A program made the position numbers and the translations under genes. Below are positions 11,164 to 23,300 of a DNA stretch of 64,000 bases, piece after piece (the first letter of the stretch is position 1; each line of letters begins with the position of its first letter). Under the pieces are notes generated by a model. That model was not told the origin of the DNA and made no database searches. It worked only from the letters and a program-made list of their open reading frames with translations. Source of the DNA: Cannabis sativa (Eukaryota; Streptophyta; Magnoliopsida; Rosales; Cannabaceae); the NCBI RefSeq assembly GCF_029168945.1, contig NC_083603.1, positions 34,507,396 through 34,571,395 of the forward strand, written 5' to 3'.

Positions 11164-11896
11164 TTTATATATATGATCTTAAAAATAAAAAAGAGTTAGT
11201 ATACGTTCTTAATTAATTGTTTAACTTGATTATTTATGATTAAATAGTAGAGTTTGTTTTACTTATACTTATACGACGAAAGTATAATTTTTTAAAAAAA
11301 AAAAAATTATATGAAAAATATAGGGTATACTACTGAACTCAACCAATAAAAATTTCTTATTTTTTTATTATAATTTAGAGATTTTTTTTATTAGAAAATT
11401 TGATAAATATCTTTAAAAAAAAAATGATAAATAGGTTAGACTAATGACCAGAAATAAATACATAATAAAATTAGAAAATTCAATATTGTTAATGCTAATA
11501 AAAAAAAATAAAAAAACATGTTCTTTGGTTAACTTTTTGATTATATATAAAACATGCTTTTGATAAGCGTGAGTACATTTTTTTTTTCTGTACTCCCTAA
11601 TCTCAAGACCATGTGAAGTAATGCAATATATATTTATATGAAATACGGGTATTACCTATTAATGGCTAATAAACAAGTTTAATTACATATTAAAATTAAA
11701 TATTAATTTTAAAAATATTAAGGAATAATTACACAATGCACTATTTTTTGTAAAATACTTACATTTTAACGTTCAAAGAATATTTTTTTACATTTTTACA
11801 GTTTTCCAAGAAATAACACGAAAACAATATAAAATAAACAAGAAAACTACATAAAACTAACATTAAAATAACATCAAAATAACAACAAAAAATAAC
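11164..11896. other. AT-rich intergenic DNA
   Basis: No coding signal, RNA gene or clear element end is seen here. Homopolymer A and T runs dominate. Confidence 0.4.
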
Positions 11897-11904
11897 ATAC
11901 ATAT

Positions 11905-12636
11905 TAGGGGTGTTCGCGGTGCGGGTGGTGCAGTTTTTAACCATTTTTTCAAACCAAACCGCACCCGCACCGCGATACTAAAAAATCGCAAAAACTGCAC
12001 CGCAAAAAATGATGCGGTGCGGTGCGGTTTTTGCGGTTTATGCGGTTTGAACTATCACAATTTCTTTTTTGAAATCATCATAAAATAATTAAACTATCAT
12101 TAATATAATTATTCCATAAAACTTAAGAAAATACAACAAACTTGAGACTAATAAAAGTTATAACAACAATAAGTCAATAATTTTTTTTAAAGTTTCAACA
12201 ACACACCTAAATCAAAATAACAAACTTAAAACTAATTAAATTCCAAGAACAATATAAATGTACAACTAACATACTTTCAGCAATAGATTAAAAATAAAAC
12301 AAACACAAACTTCCAACTCCAAATTTCAATAAAGATGTATGGGCTTGGGTTTGTTGCTAAGAAGAGAGGGTTTGAGAAGAGTTATGGATTTTGTCCAAAG
12401 ATTAATGGGCTTGGGTTGGGCTCATATGTATGGGCTTAATTAAATAAATATAAAAATTGAAATTTTAAAACATGCGGTGCGGTGCGGTTTGAATCACGGT
12501 TTAATAATTCAAAACCGCAAACCACGCCGCACCGCGCGGTTTGGAAAAAATTCAAACCGCAACCGCACCGCGAAGAATTTCAAACCGCATTTTTTTCGCG
12601 GTGCGGGCAATTTAAGCAGTTTGATGTACACCCCTA
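11905..12636. mobile_element. Non-autonomous hAT transposon (732 bp) with perfect 8-bp target duplication
   Basis: The ends are inverted (TAGGGGTGT at left, ACACCCCTA at right). Both are flanked by the same 8-mer ATACATAT (11897-11904 and 12637-12644), the duplication size of hAT transposons. Both subterminal regions are filled with GCGGTGCGGT/ACCGCACCGC units in both orientations, the sort of clustered motif hAT transposases bind. The middle is AT-rich and has no transposase, so movement would require a helper in trans. Confidence 0.9.
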
Positions 12637-12644
12637 ATACATAT

Positions 12645-13170
12645 AACAAAAACTCAATAACAAATTAACAAGATTACAACATAAAAAGACCGTATTTTCT
12701 GTAAATAAAATCAAAAAAATCGTAAAAATGTTTAAAATTCCATGAACTTTATTTTTGTAATTTTTTTGTTGTTTTTATGTTTTTGTAAAATAATCCCAAA
12801 TATTAAACCATTAAATTTTGGTCCGATAGCGACTAATAAAAGAGAAATTTAAATTTCTATGCTTAAGTTTAGCTACTTAATTAAAGAAAATATAAAAAAA
12901 ATACCTCTTTTTACACTATATCAAAAATATATTTATATGAAAAAATATTTAAGTCGAATTCAATTTTTTTTATCACTTTTTTGTCGATTTTTTTTTTATT
13001 ATTATTTTTTTTTTTTCAGTTGATGGACCAATCTCATCCCATATAATGTAAAAATGAAAAAAATTTATAATTAAATAAAAAAATTACTCATAAAAACTCA
13101 AAATTTTTTAATATTACCCATTTATGAATAATACTCACTAAGAACACACCCAAATATATATATATATATA
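12645..13170. other. AT-rich intergenic DNA ending in a TA microsatellite
   Basis: Nothing coding is seen. A run of TA dinucleotides (about 13154-13170) abuts the Helitron end at 13171. Confidence 0.4.
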
Positions 13171-13984
13171 CTAGGTGATTGTTACGTGCCAAGCCACGTA
13201 GTGTTAGTTTTATTTAATATTTTAGTTTTTTATTTTAATTAATAATTAAAATAATATAATTATTTAAACGATTTATTTTATAAAAATAAAATATGTGTCA
13301 GTATATTTAGTAAGTAAAACATAGTTGTGTTATAATAATGTATGTTATTAATAGTAAAATGTACATTAATCTTCTAATTGAAAAAAGTTCTATTATCTCA
13401 TTTCATATTTAATAATAGCTACACAACTATATATTTATAGACTTTCACATTCTTTGCAAATTACTAATAAGCACCAATAATATTTTCATATTCTAATATT
13501 TTTCAACCTTCTCCTCTTGGTGGTAAAATTAAAAATAAAACTAAAAATAAGCACAATCATATAAGGTAAATACTAATTACAGCCCATTTCATCTTTTTTT
13601 TTTTAAGCCCAAGCCCAAAAATCTCTAAGCCAACACAATCAATCTTCTTTTATATTATCTTTTCTAGATATTTTATCTATATTTTCTTTTTTAAAAAATA
13701 AATAAAAAAATTATTAATATTCTCCCAAGAGATAAGTTTGTTAGAGAGATATGTGGCTAAGATGATTTTTTTAATTTAAAAAGAGATTATTAATATTTAA
13801 AAGATTGTTTATTTAAAAGATTGTTTAATTTTTTGAGTTTAATTATTGGGTTTATTTTTTAACGGGAGATCAAACCTAATCGTTAAATTTAATAGAATAT
13901 TCTTTTATTTTTAAGTATATTCTGTTAAACCAAGAATGTTAAACCAAGAAATGCCGTTAGATAGGCACTTTTAATATATAAAGA
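13171..13984 (-). mobile_element. Non-autonomous Helitron, 814 bp
   Basis: On the minus strand the element starts A|TCTTTATATATTAAAAGTG, a common plant Helitron 5' end, and finishes with a 6-bp hairpin (TACGTG...CACGTA), a short spacer and CTAG before T. It inserts between A and T without target duplication, as Helitrons do. There is no Rep/helicase coding capacity, so it depends on an autonomous relative. Confidence 0.75.
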
Positions 13985-14393
13985 TATATATACATACATA
14001 AATTATCACTAAAAAATAATACAACCGCACGCAAATAACAGTTTATTTTCTAGTTATCCTAATAAACAAATAAATAAACAATTGTGTGATGATAATCTCA
14101 TTTAAGAGATCAGCTAATAAATAAAATTAAATTAAATTAAATTATGCACTATAAAAACTGGTAGTAGTATACTGTACATGACCGCATTTCAGTGATTTTT
14201 ACTCTCTCCTGTATCATATTTCTAAATACTTGAGAACTATCAAGAACATCTATAAAATTTGATGTATCTGAGCTTTGCAAACATAGCAAATAAAAGACAA
14301 ACTTCAGTGTCATTGACTGATTTCCTGGCAAAGAAAACTGAATGGCCTATACAAGTATCTACAAAATATTTTATCTTCATCTTTTTACGAAGT
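13985..14393 (-). other. 3' flank and probable 3' UTR of BTS
   Basis: This is the sequence directly after the BTS stop. It is moderately AT-rich and contains no other gene. A short frame at 14149-14331 is within the presumed 3' UTR and has no recognisable product. Confidence 0.5.
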
Positions 14394-17300
14394 CTAATGT
14401 GACGAAGAGCAGTCAGGAATCGCTGAGTCAGTCTTGATCACTCGGGTGTTGTAAGAACCACAACTCCCACACTTGTGATATAGCCAGTGAAATCGTGTGC
14501 TGCCCTTTCGATCACAGTCGTTACACAGAATATCCTGATGAAATAATGCAGCATAAACTTAAACACTAGTTAGTAGTTACTAGACAAGTGAAGCAATGAA
14601 TTTATCAATGTAGAGGAGAAAGTTTGTTCCATTGGAATTTATATAACATATATTTCAATCAAACCAATAAAATAAACAAATAACAAATCTTTATGCATGC
14701 CAAACACACCAGATAAAGCCAAGGCTGTAAGGCTTTATTATTATTATACAAACAAAATACATCGGTTATCATATATGCAAAGGACTATCAATTATCAGAA
14801 AGAACTATCGAAATCAAACAATTATCAGCATGTACCTGACAACGGTTCCTGTATTCCTCTGGAAGTTCCTCAGCAGCCAGCAAAGCATCAAGCATGCCAA
14901 AATACACCTGAAGACATGGGAAGAAAAATGAGAAATTGACTGCGTCGTCAACTTTCATGCAGCAGATAAAATAGTTATTAGGGTTGCTAACAGAAATTAA
15001 GAGATGAAGGGAGATAATTCTCTTACAGCCATATCTCCTAAAGATTTACTGCAAATTGGACAGGTATAGTGACTGCAAGTGTACGCCTGACAGATATTGA
15101 GAAAATATGAGATCAAAATCTCAATGTAAAAGAGGTTATAAAGAACACTGTATCTTTCTTTCATATATTTTCTTAAAAGTTTAGAAATTTAAAAAGGATG
15201 ACAAAAAATAAACAGTACAAAAGTTGTATGAACCTGAAAGCAAGCAGAATGCATATAATGGCCACAAGGTAGAGCTCTAACTGCTGCACTTGATGTGAAA
15301 AGAAAATCACAACAGATGGGGCAGTTTGTTTCCAAACTTTTCTCAAGGCATTTGTGATTCACTAACTTAATGCCAAGGCAACAGTTGCATGTCATGCAAT
15401 GAAAATAATCGATGCCAAGACCCTTCCCGACGCGGCATAGATTGCAATATGGGCAATGATAGACAGTCCTGAAGCAAACAAAAAAGAACAAACAACTTAC
15501 TGAGTGCAAAATTGTAAGGCTGTAGAGAAGAAGTAAACCATACCATGCATCTTAGCTCTGTTTTCTACTAGAGCTATAATTACAAAGTAAAAGAGGTTCG
15601 ATGTGCTAAGTCACAATAAATTTAATTTTCCTGTATTACATAAATAATAGTGTCACTCCCTGTTTGTCTTATTCATATATATTTTCAAGCCTACATTTAT
15701 ATTAATTTTGAGGCATGGAAACAAGTTATTTCGTTGGATGAGGAATAAGAGACCTGTGCGCATACTTGTTGGAAAGTTTAGGCAACAAAATTTAAACACA
15801 AAGGAAGTGTGCAACATGAAATTTGATGGACACACAAGAACAGCATTATGCAGTACCACAAATTGAAGCTGAAATTATGATTCTATACAGACATATTGTC
15901 CAAACAAACACAACAAACAGCACATACCTATTAAAAACAAAAGAAATAAAAAAAACGGTGACTAAAAGTAAGGTTTTCTTGTATCTTCATCACCCGATTA
16001 CATCTTCGACTAAAAGTAAGGTTTTCTTATATCTTCATCACACGATTACATCTGTGACTAAAAGTAAGGTTTCCTTATATCTTCATTAAACGATTACATC
16101 TCTGCTCAGCTCTAGTGAAAAATAATAATAATAATCTATTTAAAACATAACCTTAGAATTTCCAGTGGAGTTTTTTATTTATTTATTTATTTTTTGTATG
16201 GCAGCAAAACTCTACCTAATCTCCTTCCTCCGACCTTACTTCAAACTCTTTACCTTACCTGCTTTTTCCAATACTTGATTAGGCATGAAATATACTAAAC
16301 TTAGGGCGAGATTTTCACCAATTAAATTTTGACTTCTTGTAAAGAGTGGCAATACAATTCACAAAATGCAAGCATCCCACATAAGAACATAAAATGTCGT
16401 ATTCAAGTTATCATATCTATAAGACTTCTTATCATCCTTTTTTCAAACATTAAATTGATCCTCAGTAGGTCCTACTCTTTAACCTTTAAGATAACCAATG
16501 TAGTTTCAAGCCAAGTAGGGTAGTTTCACAGGCCACAAATATAATTTTTTGAGTCAAGTAAAACAAGTTGTCACAACTTGCAAGATGGTAATAAGTAATT
16601 TATATATATACAATTATATATACACATAGTATTATATGTACACATAGTATTAGAATTAGCTGAACAACTAATTCTAATTATTGATAACTCCCAAATAAAA
16701 GTAGACTCCCCTACCTTTCATCATCAAAAAATTTGCAAATGGTACAGTAATATTTTGCCATAGAGAGCCCATTGCAAGAGGGTGTTGTACATGTAGGTCC
16801 AACCGGTTGAATCTTCAGGCAGCCCATGCACATCATTTCTGTCGTCAATTTCCTAAATTGTTTGAGAAAAAAAAAAAGTCAGAATATAATGGCTCACATA
16901 AAATGAAAGCACTTGTACTAAAAATTACCTATCCATAGAGTGATCGCTCACGTTGTCATGGCAAAATCTACAAGTGAATAACTTGCCACAGCAAGCAGAA
17001 CGAAGCTTGCAGTTTCTTTTGTAGTGCTCACACCCAAACTCTTTTTTCTCTGGATCTCCTCGAAATGAGGGTGAGCGTCCAGCAACATCTTCACAACTTG
17101 AAGTTTCTCCTGCTACGGTTTTGGGTAACTTCTGCTGAGCTGCTATCCAGCGGCTAAACAAAAGCAGTAAGTATTGGTTTAGGAGTTGTGACTTGCAGAT
17201 GAAACCATTGTCATATCAAAGCTTGAAAAATCTACCCTGTATACTAACCTAGTCATAAGATTCTGTACAAGATACGCTTTTCTCCTTGGATCAAGAGTCA

Positions 17301-20300
17301 AATCACGATAAACCTTCCTAATCTCTGCCTCGAGCTCATTTTGATTCATTCGGAAAATATCTTTCCAACCAGGCTTGAACATTTGATCACTCTGGTCCAA
17401 GCTTTCCTGATATTCCAAACCTAGCGAGAAAAGAGTGAATTTGGAATAAGCTCAAAATTGTTTCAAATATCATATCCACAAACAAATTACAAAAATCTTT
17501 ACCACATGAAGAAGAATAATAATAAATTATCAAATCATAGTATGCTTGCATTTTGTATGGGAATTGCAGTACAATACAAAGGGTACTGTAGAAATAATAG
17601 ATAGCACATGTTTTATTGTAAATACCTAAAGTGGGTTGTACAGCTACGTTTAGGTAGTAAAATTTTTTTTTGATCAAGAAGGAACAACTTCATTAATCAA
17701 CAAGCAATTACAAACAATGCCCAGCTGAGGAGGAAAAAACCAGCTACAAACTCAACTATTTTTTACAAAATAAATGCTCTATGAAGTTCCTCTTATGTCT
17801 ATTCAGGCTCCCTCTCTAAGCTATTGTTAATCTATAAAACATGATTTTTTTAATATCCTGTACAATGCTTGTGATTGTGCTCGAGTAACCATTGAAAACA
17901 CAATTATTTCTGTTTAACCACAGCCTGTAAATCGTGGCTGCCATGACAGCAGTAAAAATTCTGGAATTCTTGCTTTTGCTGCTGATCACCAACCAGTTTT
18001 TCCAAGCCTGAAACTCCTTCGGCCAGCCCCCAACTCCCAGCCACTTTTACACCTGATCTGCCACCTAATGGGAGAGTTTACACTCAAAGAAAAGATGCTG
18101 ATTTGATTCAGCAACTTCAGCACAAACCGGGCACTCTATGTTGTCCAGCAAGACCCGAAATTGAAGCATTTTATTCCTTGTTAACAGCTGATCATTTACA
18201 GCTTGCCACAAGATAAACCGATGCTTCGGGACATTAATCGAACTCCAAACACTCTTGCTGTAAATGAACGGAACCTGGGACAATTTACTGTTGTACAAAA
18301 GTTGTGGTTTGAACTTACCCGATGCCCCTGCAATTTGTATGTCCATGCTGTCAAAATTGTCTCTCACATGGCAAAGCTTCCGCCAATACCAACTCGAGTC
18401 AAGCTTTAAAACATAGGTCCATATAGAAGAGTTCTTTAGATATATATTGTTGATCCATTTCACCCAAAGAGAATCCCTTTTGTTTGAAATGGCCCAAATA
18501 TATTTCGCAAGAACCGCTTGATTCCATTTGGCACCATCCTTGAACCCCAAACCACCCAAGTTCTTCGGAAGACAAACCTTTTCCCAACTAGCCACATGAA
18601 GCTTACTCCTATTTCCATCCCAACCCCAAAGAAAACCTCTGCAAAGTTTTTCAATCTCCTTAGTTATACTTTGAGGGAGAATAAAGATGCTCATCCAGTA
18701 GTTACGGAGTCTAAGTAAAACAGAATGAATACGTTGCGATCTTCCTGCAAAGGACAGATGTCTACTCGCCCAACTATGGAGTCTTTGCTTGATTTTCTTT
18801 AGGATCACATCACAGTCTTCCACTTTCCATTTTGTTGGTCTCAACGGGATTCCCAAGTATTTTAATGGAAATTTGCCTTCAAAAAGGTTTATCTCTCTCA
18901 GGATTTCATGTTTGGCCTTACTTTCAACCCCTCCCAAGTAAATTTGGGACTTGTTGGTGTTGATAGCTAGGCCTGATGTGGCATAAAATTCATTCATGAT
19001 ATCCTTGAGAATATGAATCGACTAAATATTACCCTTACTAAACAAGATCAAGTCATCAGCATAGCAGAGATTTACAATTTTGAGACTTTTGCATAAGGGG
19101 TGATACCTGAAACTGGTCTTACTGGCTGCCATGGAGAATCTCCTGGTTAGATACTCCATTATCAAAACAAAGAGGAGGGGAGAGAGGGGGTCCCCTTGCC
19201 TTAGACCCTTTTTGCCTTGGAAGTTGTCTTGCACTCTTCCATTCATAAGAATAGAATAAGAAGTGGCTCTCAAACAAGTCATTATCCAGCTTATGAATCT
19301 GGCTGGCATCCTAAATGCATTGAGTAAAGCCTCTAAAAGATCCCAATTCACTGCATCATAGGCTTTACTAATGTCAACTTTGATGATGCACCTTTGGGAG
19401 ATGTTTTTCCTGTTGTAATTCTTCAAAAGGTCTTGAAGAATCATAATGTTGTGAGCTATTGATCTCCCTTGAATGAACGCTCCTTGATTTTCATTCACTA
19501 TGGTTGGAAGGACTTGGGCTAATCTTGAACAAAGAAGCTTCGAAATACACTTATAGATTGTTGAACAACAAGCAATCGGCCTGTAGTCTATAGCTTTTGA
19601 GGGGGAGTCAACCTTCGGGATAAGCGTTAGCATTGTGGCATGAAGATCCCTTGGCATACTTCCTGTTTGGAAGAAGCTTTCCACTGCTTTAGTAAAATCT
19701 TCTCCCAATTCTGGCCACATTTTCTTGAAAAATCCTGCTCCAAAACCATCCGGGCCTGGCGATTTTGAATCAGGAATGCTGAAGAAAGCCTTCTTTATCT
19801 CCTTGCTTGTGAACAGCTTTATCATTCTTATTTGTTGCTCTATATTGAGACAATTCCCCTGATTCATACAGTCTAGCCTGAGAGTCATTGTTGGCCTTTC
19901 ACTAGTCCCCATGTAGCTACGAAAGTGATTACAAAGTGGTTGACCACTTCAGGAAACTTGTCAATGACTTCCCCTTGCTCATTTGCATAAGCAACTATGC
20001 TGTTCTCCATTTTCCTTTTTTTCAAGAAGGCATGGAAAAAAGCATTGTTCTCATCCCCCTTACAAAGCCAATCAACCTTGCTTCTTTGCCTCAAAAAGCT
20101 ATGATACATTTTCTCATGCTTATTGAAGTTGACAGCCGCCTCTTTCTCTTTCTTTTGCAACAACTAATCATGCGGGTTAACTTGGGTGTCCATTCTGGCT
20201 TCCATGTACCTATCTTTAGCTTCCTGACAAGTCTTTCCAATATCTCCTATGACCTCCTAATTGAACTTTTTTAGCTTGTGTTTCAGTCGCATGAGCTTCA

Positions 20301-23300
20301 AAAAAAGACCTTTCATACCAACTGCTTGAACTGGCCGAGTCCAATCTTCTATCACAACTTTCTTAAACTCTGGATGATCTGCCCAGAAATTAAAGAACTG
20401 GAAAGGTTTCCTACCTATATTCTCATCCACCCTCATCGATATAACACACACAATGATCATAAACTACTTCCCAGCGATAGTGAGCTTTTGTCATTAGAAA
20501 ACTGTCTACCCAATCTTCATTTACAAAGGAATGATCAATCTTCGAGTAGATCCGCTTGTTCCCTTATTGATTATTCGTCCAAGTGAACCTAGAACCTGTT
20601 TTAATAAGAGGCACAAGATGACTTCTAGCAAGCCAGTTAGTAGCATCTTCAATATCTCCCAAAGTTACCAAATTACCTCCCTTCCTATCATCTAACTCGA
20701 AAAAAGCATTGAAGTCTCCTGTAACGAGCCAAGAATTAGCGGGAAGATGCACCCCCATAAGATCAGCCCATAAACTCTTCCTATCCTCTGCTGTATTATA
20801 CCCATAGACAAAGCTTATACTCATAGCACTACTTTGGCCTGCCATTTTGACATAACAATAAACATATTGAGGATCTTCTTTAATGACAATAACTCGAGCA
20901 TAGTTTTTCCTCCACATTATTAGAATACGATTCTCAATTGTAGGACTAGTAAAATATCCCCAATTAGAAAATTTCCTATCTATCATTTCCTTTATTCTGT
21001 CATCCTTTAACTTTGTTTCAAGCAAACCACAAACTCCTATTTTATTCAGTTGACAAAACTCATACGCAGCATCTTGTTTCTCTTTTTTATTGATGCCTCT
21101 CACATTCCAACAAGCTATGTTTGTATTATCCATGAGCAAACAAGGTCTGGTTTGAGTTACTTACCCCCACCTCTTCCATCTGCTCCTCTCTAGGGACTGC
21201 CAACTCCTCCTTTTGCTCATCCTCCAAGTCACATCCCTGCTCGTTTAAAATCGTAAATGAGTTGCTGGTGATTTCTACAGCCTCAGCCCCCTTATCTTCT
21301 TGCAAATTCAGAGATCTCATGGCAGCTTTTTTCATTGGGATAACCCAATTCTGTTGTTCGAACTTGCCTTGAACCTCCCCCACCGTTTTCTGGTCTTGCT
21401 GCTTTTTGTGCGCTTGCTGGTTTTTCCCATCTTTCCTTTCCTTTCTCAATTCATAGCTTGTGTGTCCAAACTTTAAGCAACTAGCACATTTTGCAGGCAG
21501 CCATTCATACTCAATGGATTGATCTTGTAATTGTCCAAACTCATCTATGTAAGGGGTGAATTTTGGAGGAGCATCCGTGATCTCCATTTCCACCAAAACT
21601 CGAGCAAATTGGATACGAGTTCGATCCTTTGTATGTTGGTCCACTATAATTGGTTTTCCAATTGTGCTAACAAGAGCACTCAAGCTTTTGTTCCCCTAAT
21701 ATTGAAGACCTAGATCATGTAATCTTATCCAAATAGGAACCGAATGAACAAGATTTAAAGATTTCAGATCAACAGACCAGGGTCGAATTATTACCGGTTT
21801 CCTGTCGAATTGGATCACTCCTGCCTCCACTGCTTGGTCTCGAGTTGCCTCATCGTTAAACCTCACCAAGATAAGTCCCATGTTCATCTTTGCCACTTGC
21901 TGGATGCCCAAATGGCCCCAAACTCTTTTAATGTAACCTTCAAAAACTGTTACCAGTGGATTAGCACCCAAAACTTTACATACAATTGCTGATTTCCAGT
22001 TCTCCTCCTGCTCTTGTACTTCCTCCAAATCCACTTGAGCTATCTTAATCCCATCTCTAATTTGAGGTTCTGTAAATAGCAGTTTTTGATCCCTAGTGAT
22101 CTTCTAGTCCCGAATGAAAGATTCCCAATTCTTCTTAGCTGAATTTCGATATGTCTCCGCCAATTGTTCCTGCTTTGCTTCGACTTCCTCCCCCCAACTC
22201 TTGCCTTGTCTTCCAGTTGTGAAATCGTGTGTCTCTGCACTGTCTTCCCCTGTAACAATTGTCTCATGATCTACAATTAGGTCGTGCGCCACCATATCTG
22301 CTATGAGATTCAGACCTTCATTTTATTCCGATGCCTGAACTTCTTCATTTTCCTCGTCAACCTCCACTTCCTCAACCACCGGAGCCCTAATGACTGGCTT
22401 GCGCCCCACTTTTTTCCTCTTCGCCATGGGAGAGAGAAAGCAAGGGAACGAAGCTTCTCTTGGTGAGTAGGTATTTAATTAATACTATACATATTTAGGT
22501 TGTAAAATTTATTTCCTATTTCATTTTCAGTTTTCTAATCATTTGTATTCAGCATATATATATAGGTCGTTCTCTTCATCAATAAAATTAGATTAGAAGT
22601 ATTGTTCACCAAAAAAAATAAAAAATTACATAAAGTTGTAGTAGTCTAAAAATTGGAAAATTTTCCAATTAATTTCTGCCCTTCTAAAAAAAATAGGATT
22701 TTGCACTCACTCAACCTTAGAAAATCATTTTTAAGGTGATCTTCTACTCTCACCTCCTACACAGGAAGCCTGCTACACCCCGTTCTCCGGCCAATCTCCC
22801 ACGCATGTGGCGCGTGTACGCATGTGGCGCGTGTACGCACGTGCAACACCCCGACAACGAGTGAGATTTTTCAGTGATGTCCTCCTCGACACTCCCTACT
22901 TCATCTATGATTTTATTTTTTGAAAAAGAGAAAGGGACTTCTTGTCTTAGACAGGACCCTCACAATTATGTATTGAAAGTCCTCACTTGTGGCGGAGGAA
23001 TACCTTAGTTACAAAAACGCTCAGAAACAAAAGTTAGCACTCAGCAATGCTTAAAAAAATTGCTAGTCAACCAAAATACTGGTAATACATTACTAATCTC
23101 CATTCTCTACAGAAATCTACATAGGAAAAATCCTAGAAAAGTTTGGTCTTAAAAACCCAAATAGCTGTCCAAAACTTAACTTTCTCCCACACAGCCGCTT
23201 CTAGCTTGCCACCCCATCAGGTGCAGAGGATGTGACAAGATATACCAACAAATCATCATCCTCCCCCTGACGCGTAGGAGTAGGTGAAAATGACAAATAA

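Larger units (their letters stand above)
17649..22510 (-). mobile_element. L1-type LINE with 17-bp target-site duplication
   Basis: The two flanks TTTAGGTAGTAAAATTT (17649-17665) and TTTAGGTTGTAAAATTT (22494-22510) differ at one base and are the target duplication. The element reads on the minus strand, the same strand as BTS. It ends in a short A tail (nine T on the plus strand, 17663-17671). It contains an ORF1 with an RNA-binding/CCHC-like protein and an ORF2 with endonuclease, reverse transcriptase and zf-RVT domains. At about 4.8 kb it may be near full length, but both ORFs are broken. Confidence 0.93.

Noticed and set aside
15823..16089. Plus-strand open frame of 88 codons
   Set aside because: It is produced by a 48-bp tandem repeat whose period is a multiple of three, within a BTS intron.
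22803..22836. GC-rich 17-bp pair as a regulatory enhancer
   Set aside because: Two copies within transposon-derived intron DNA are not enough to claim function.
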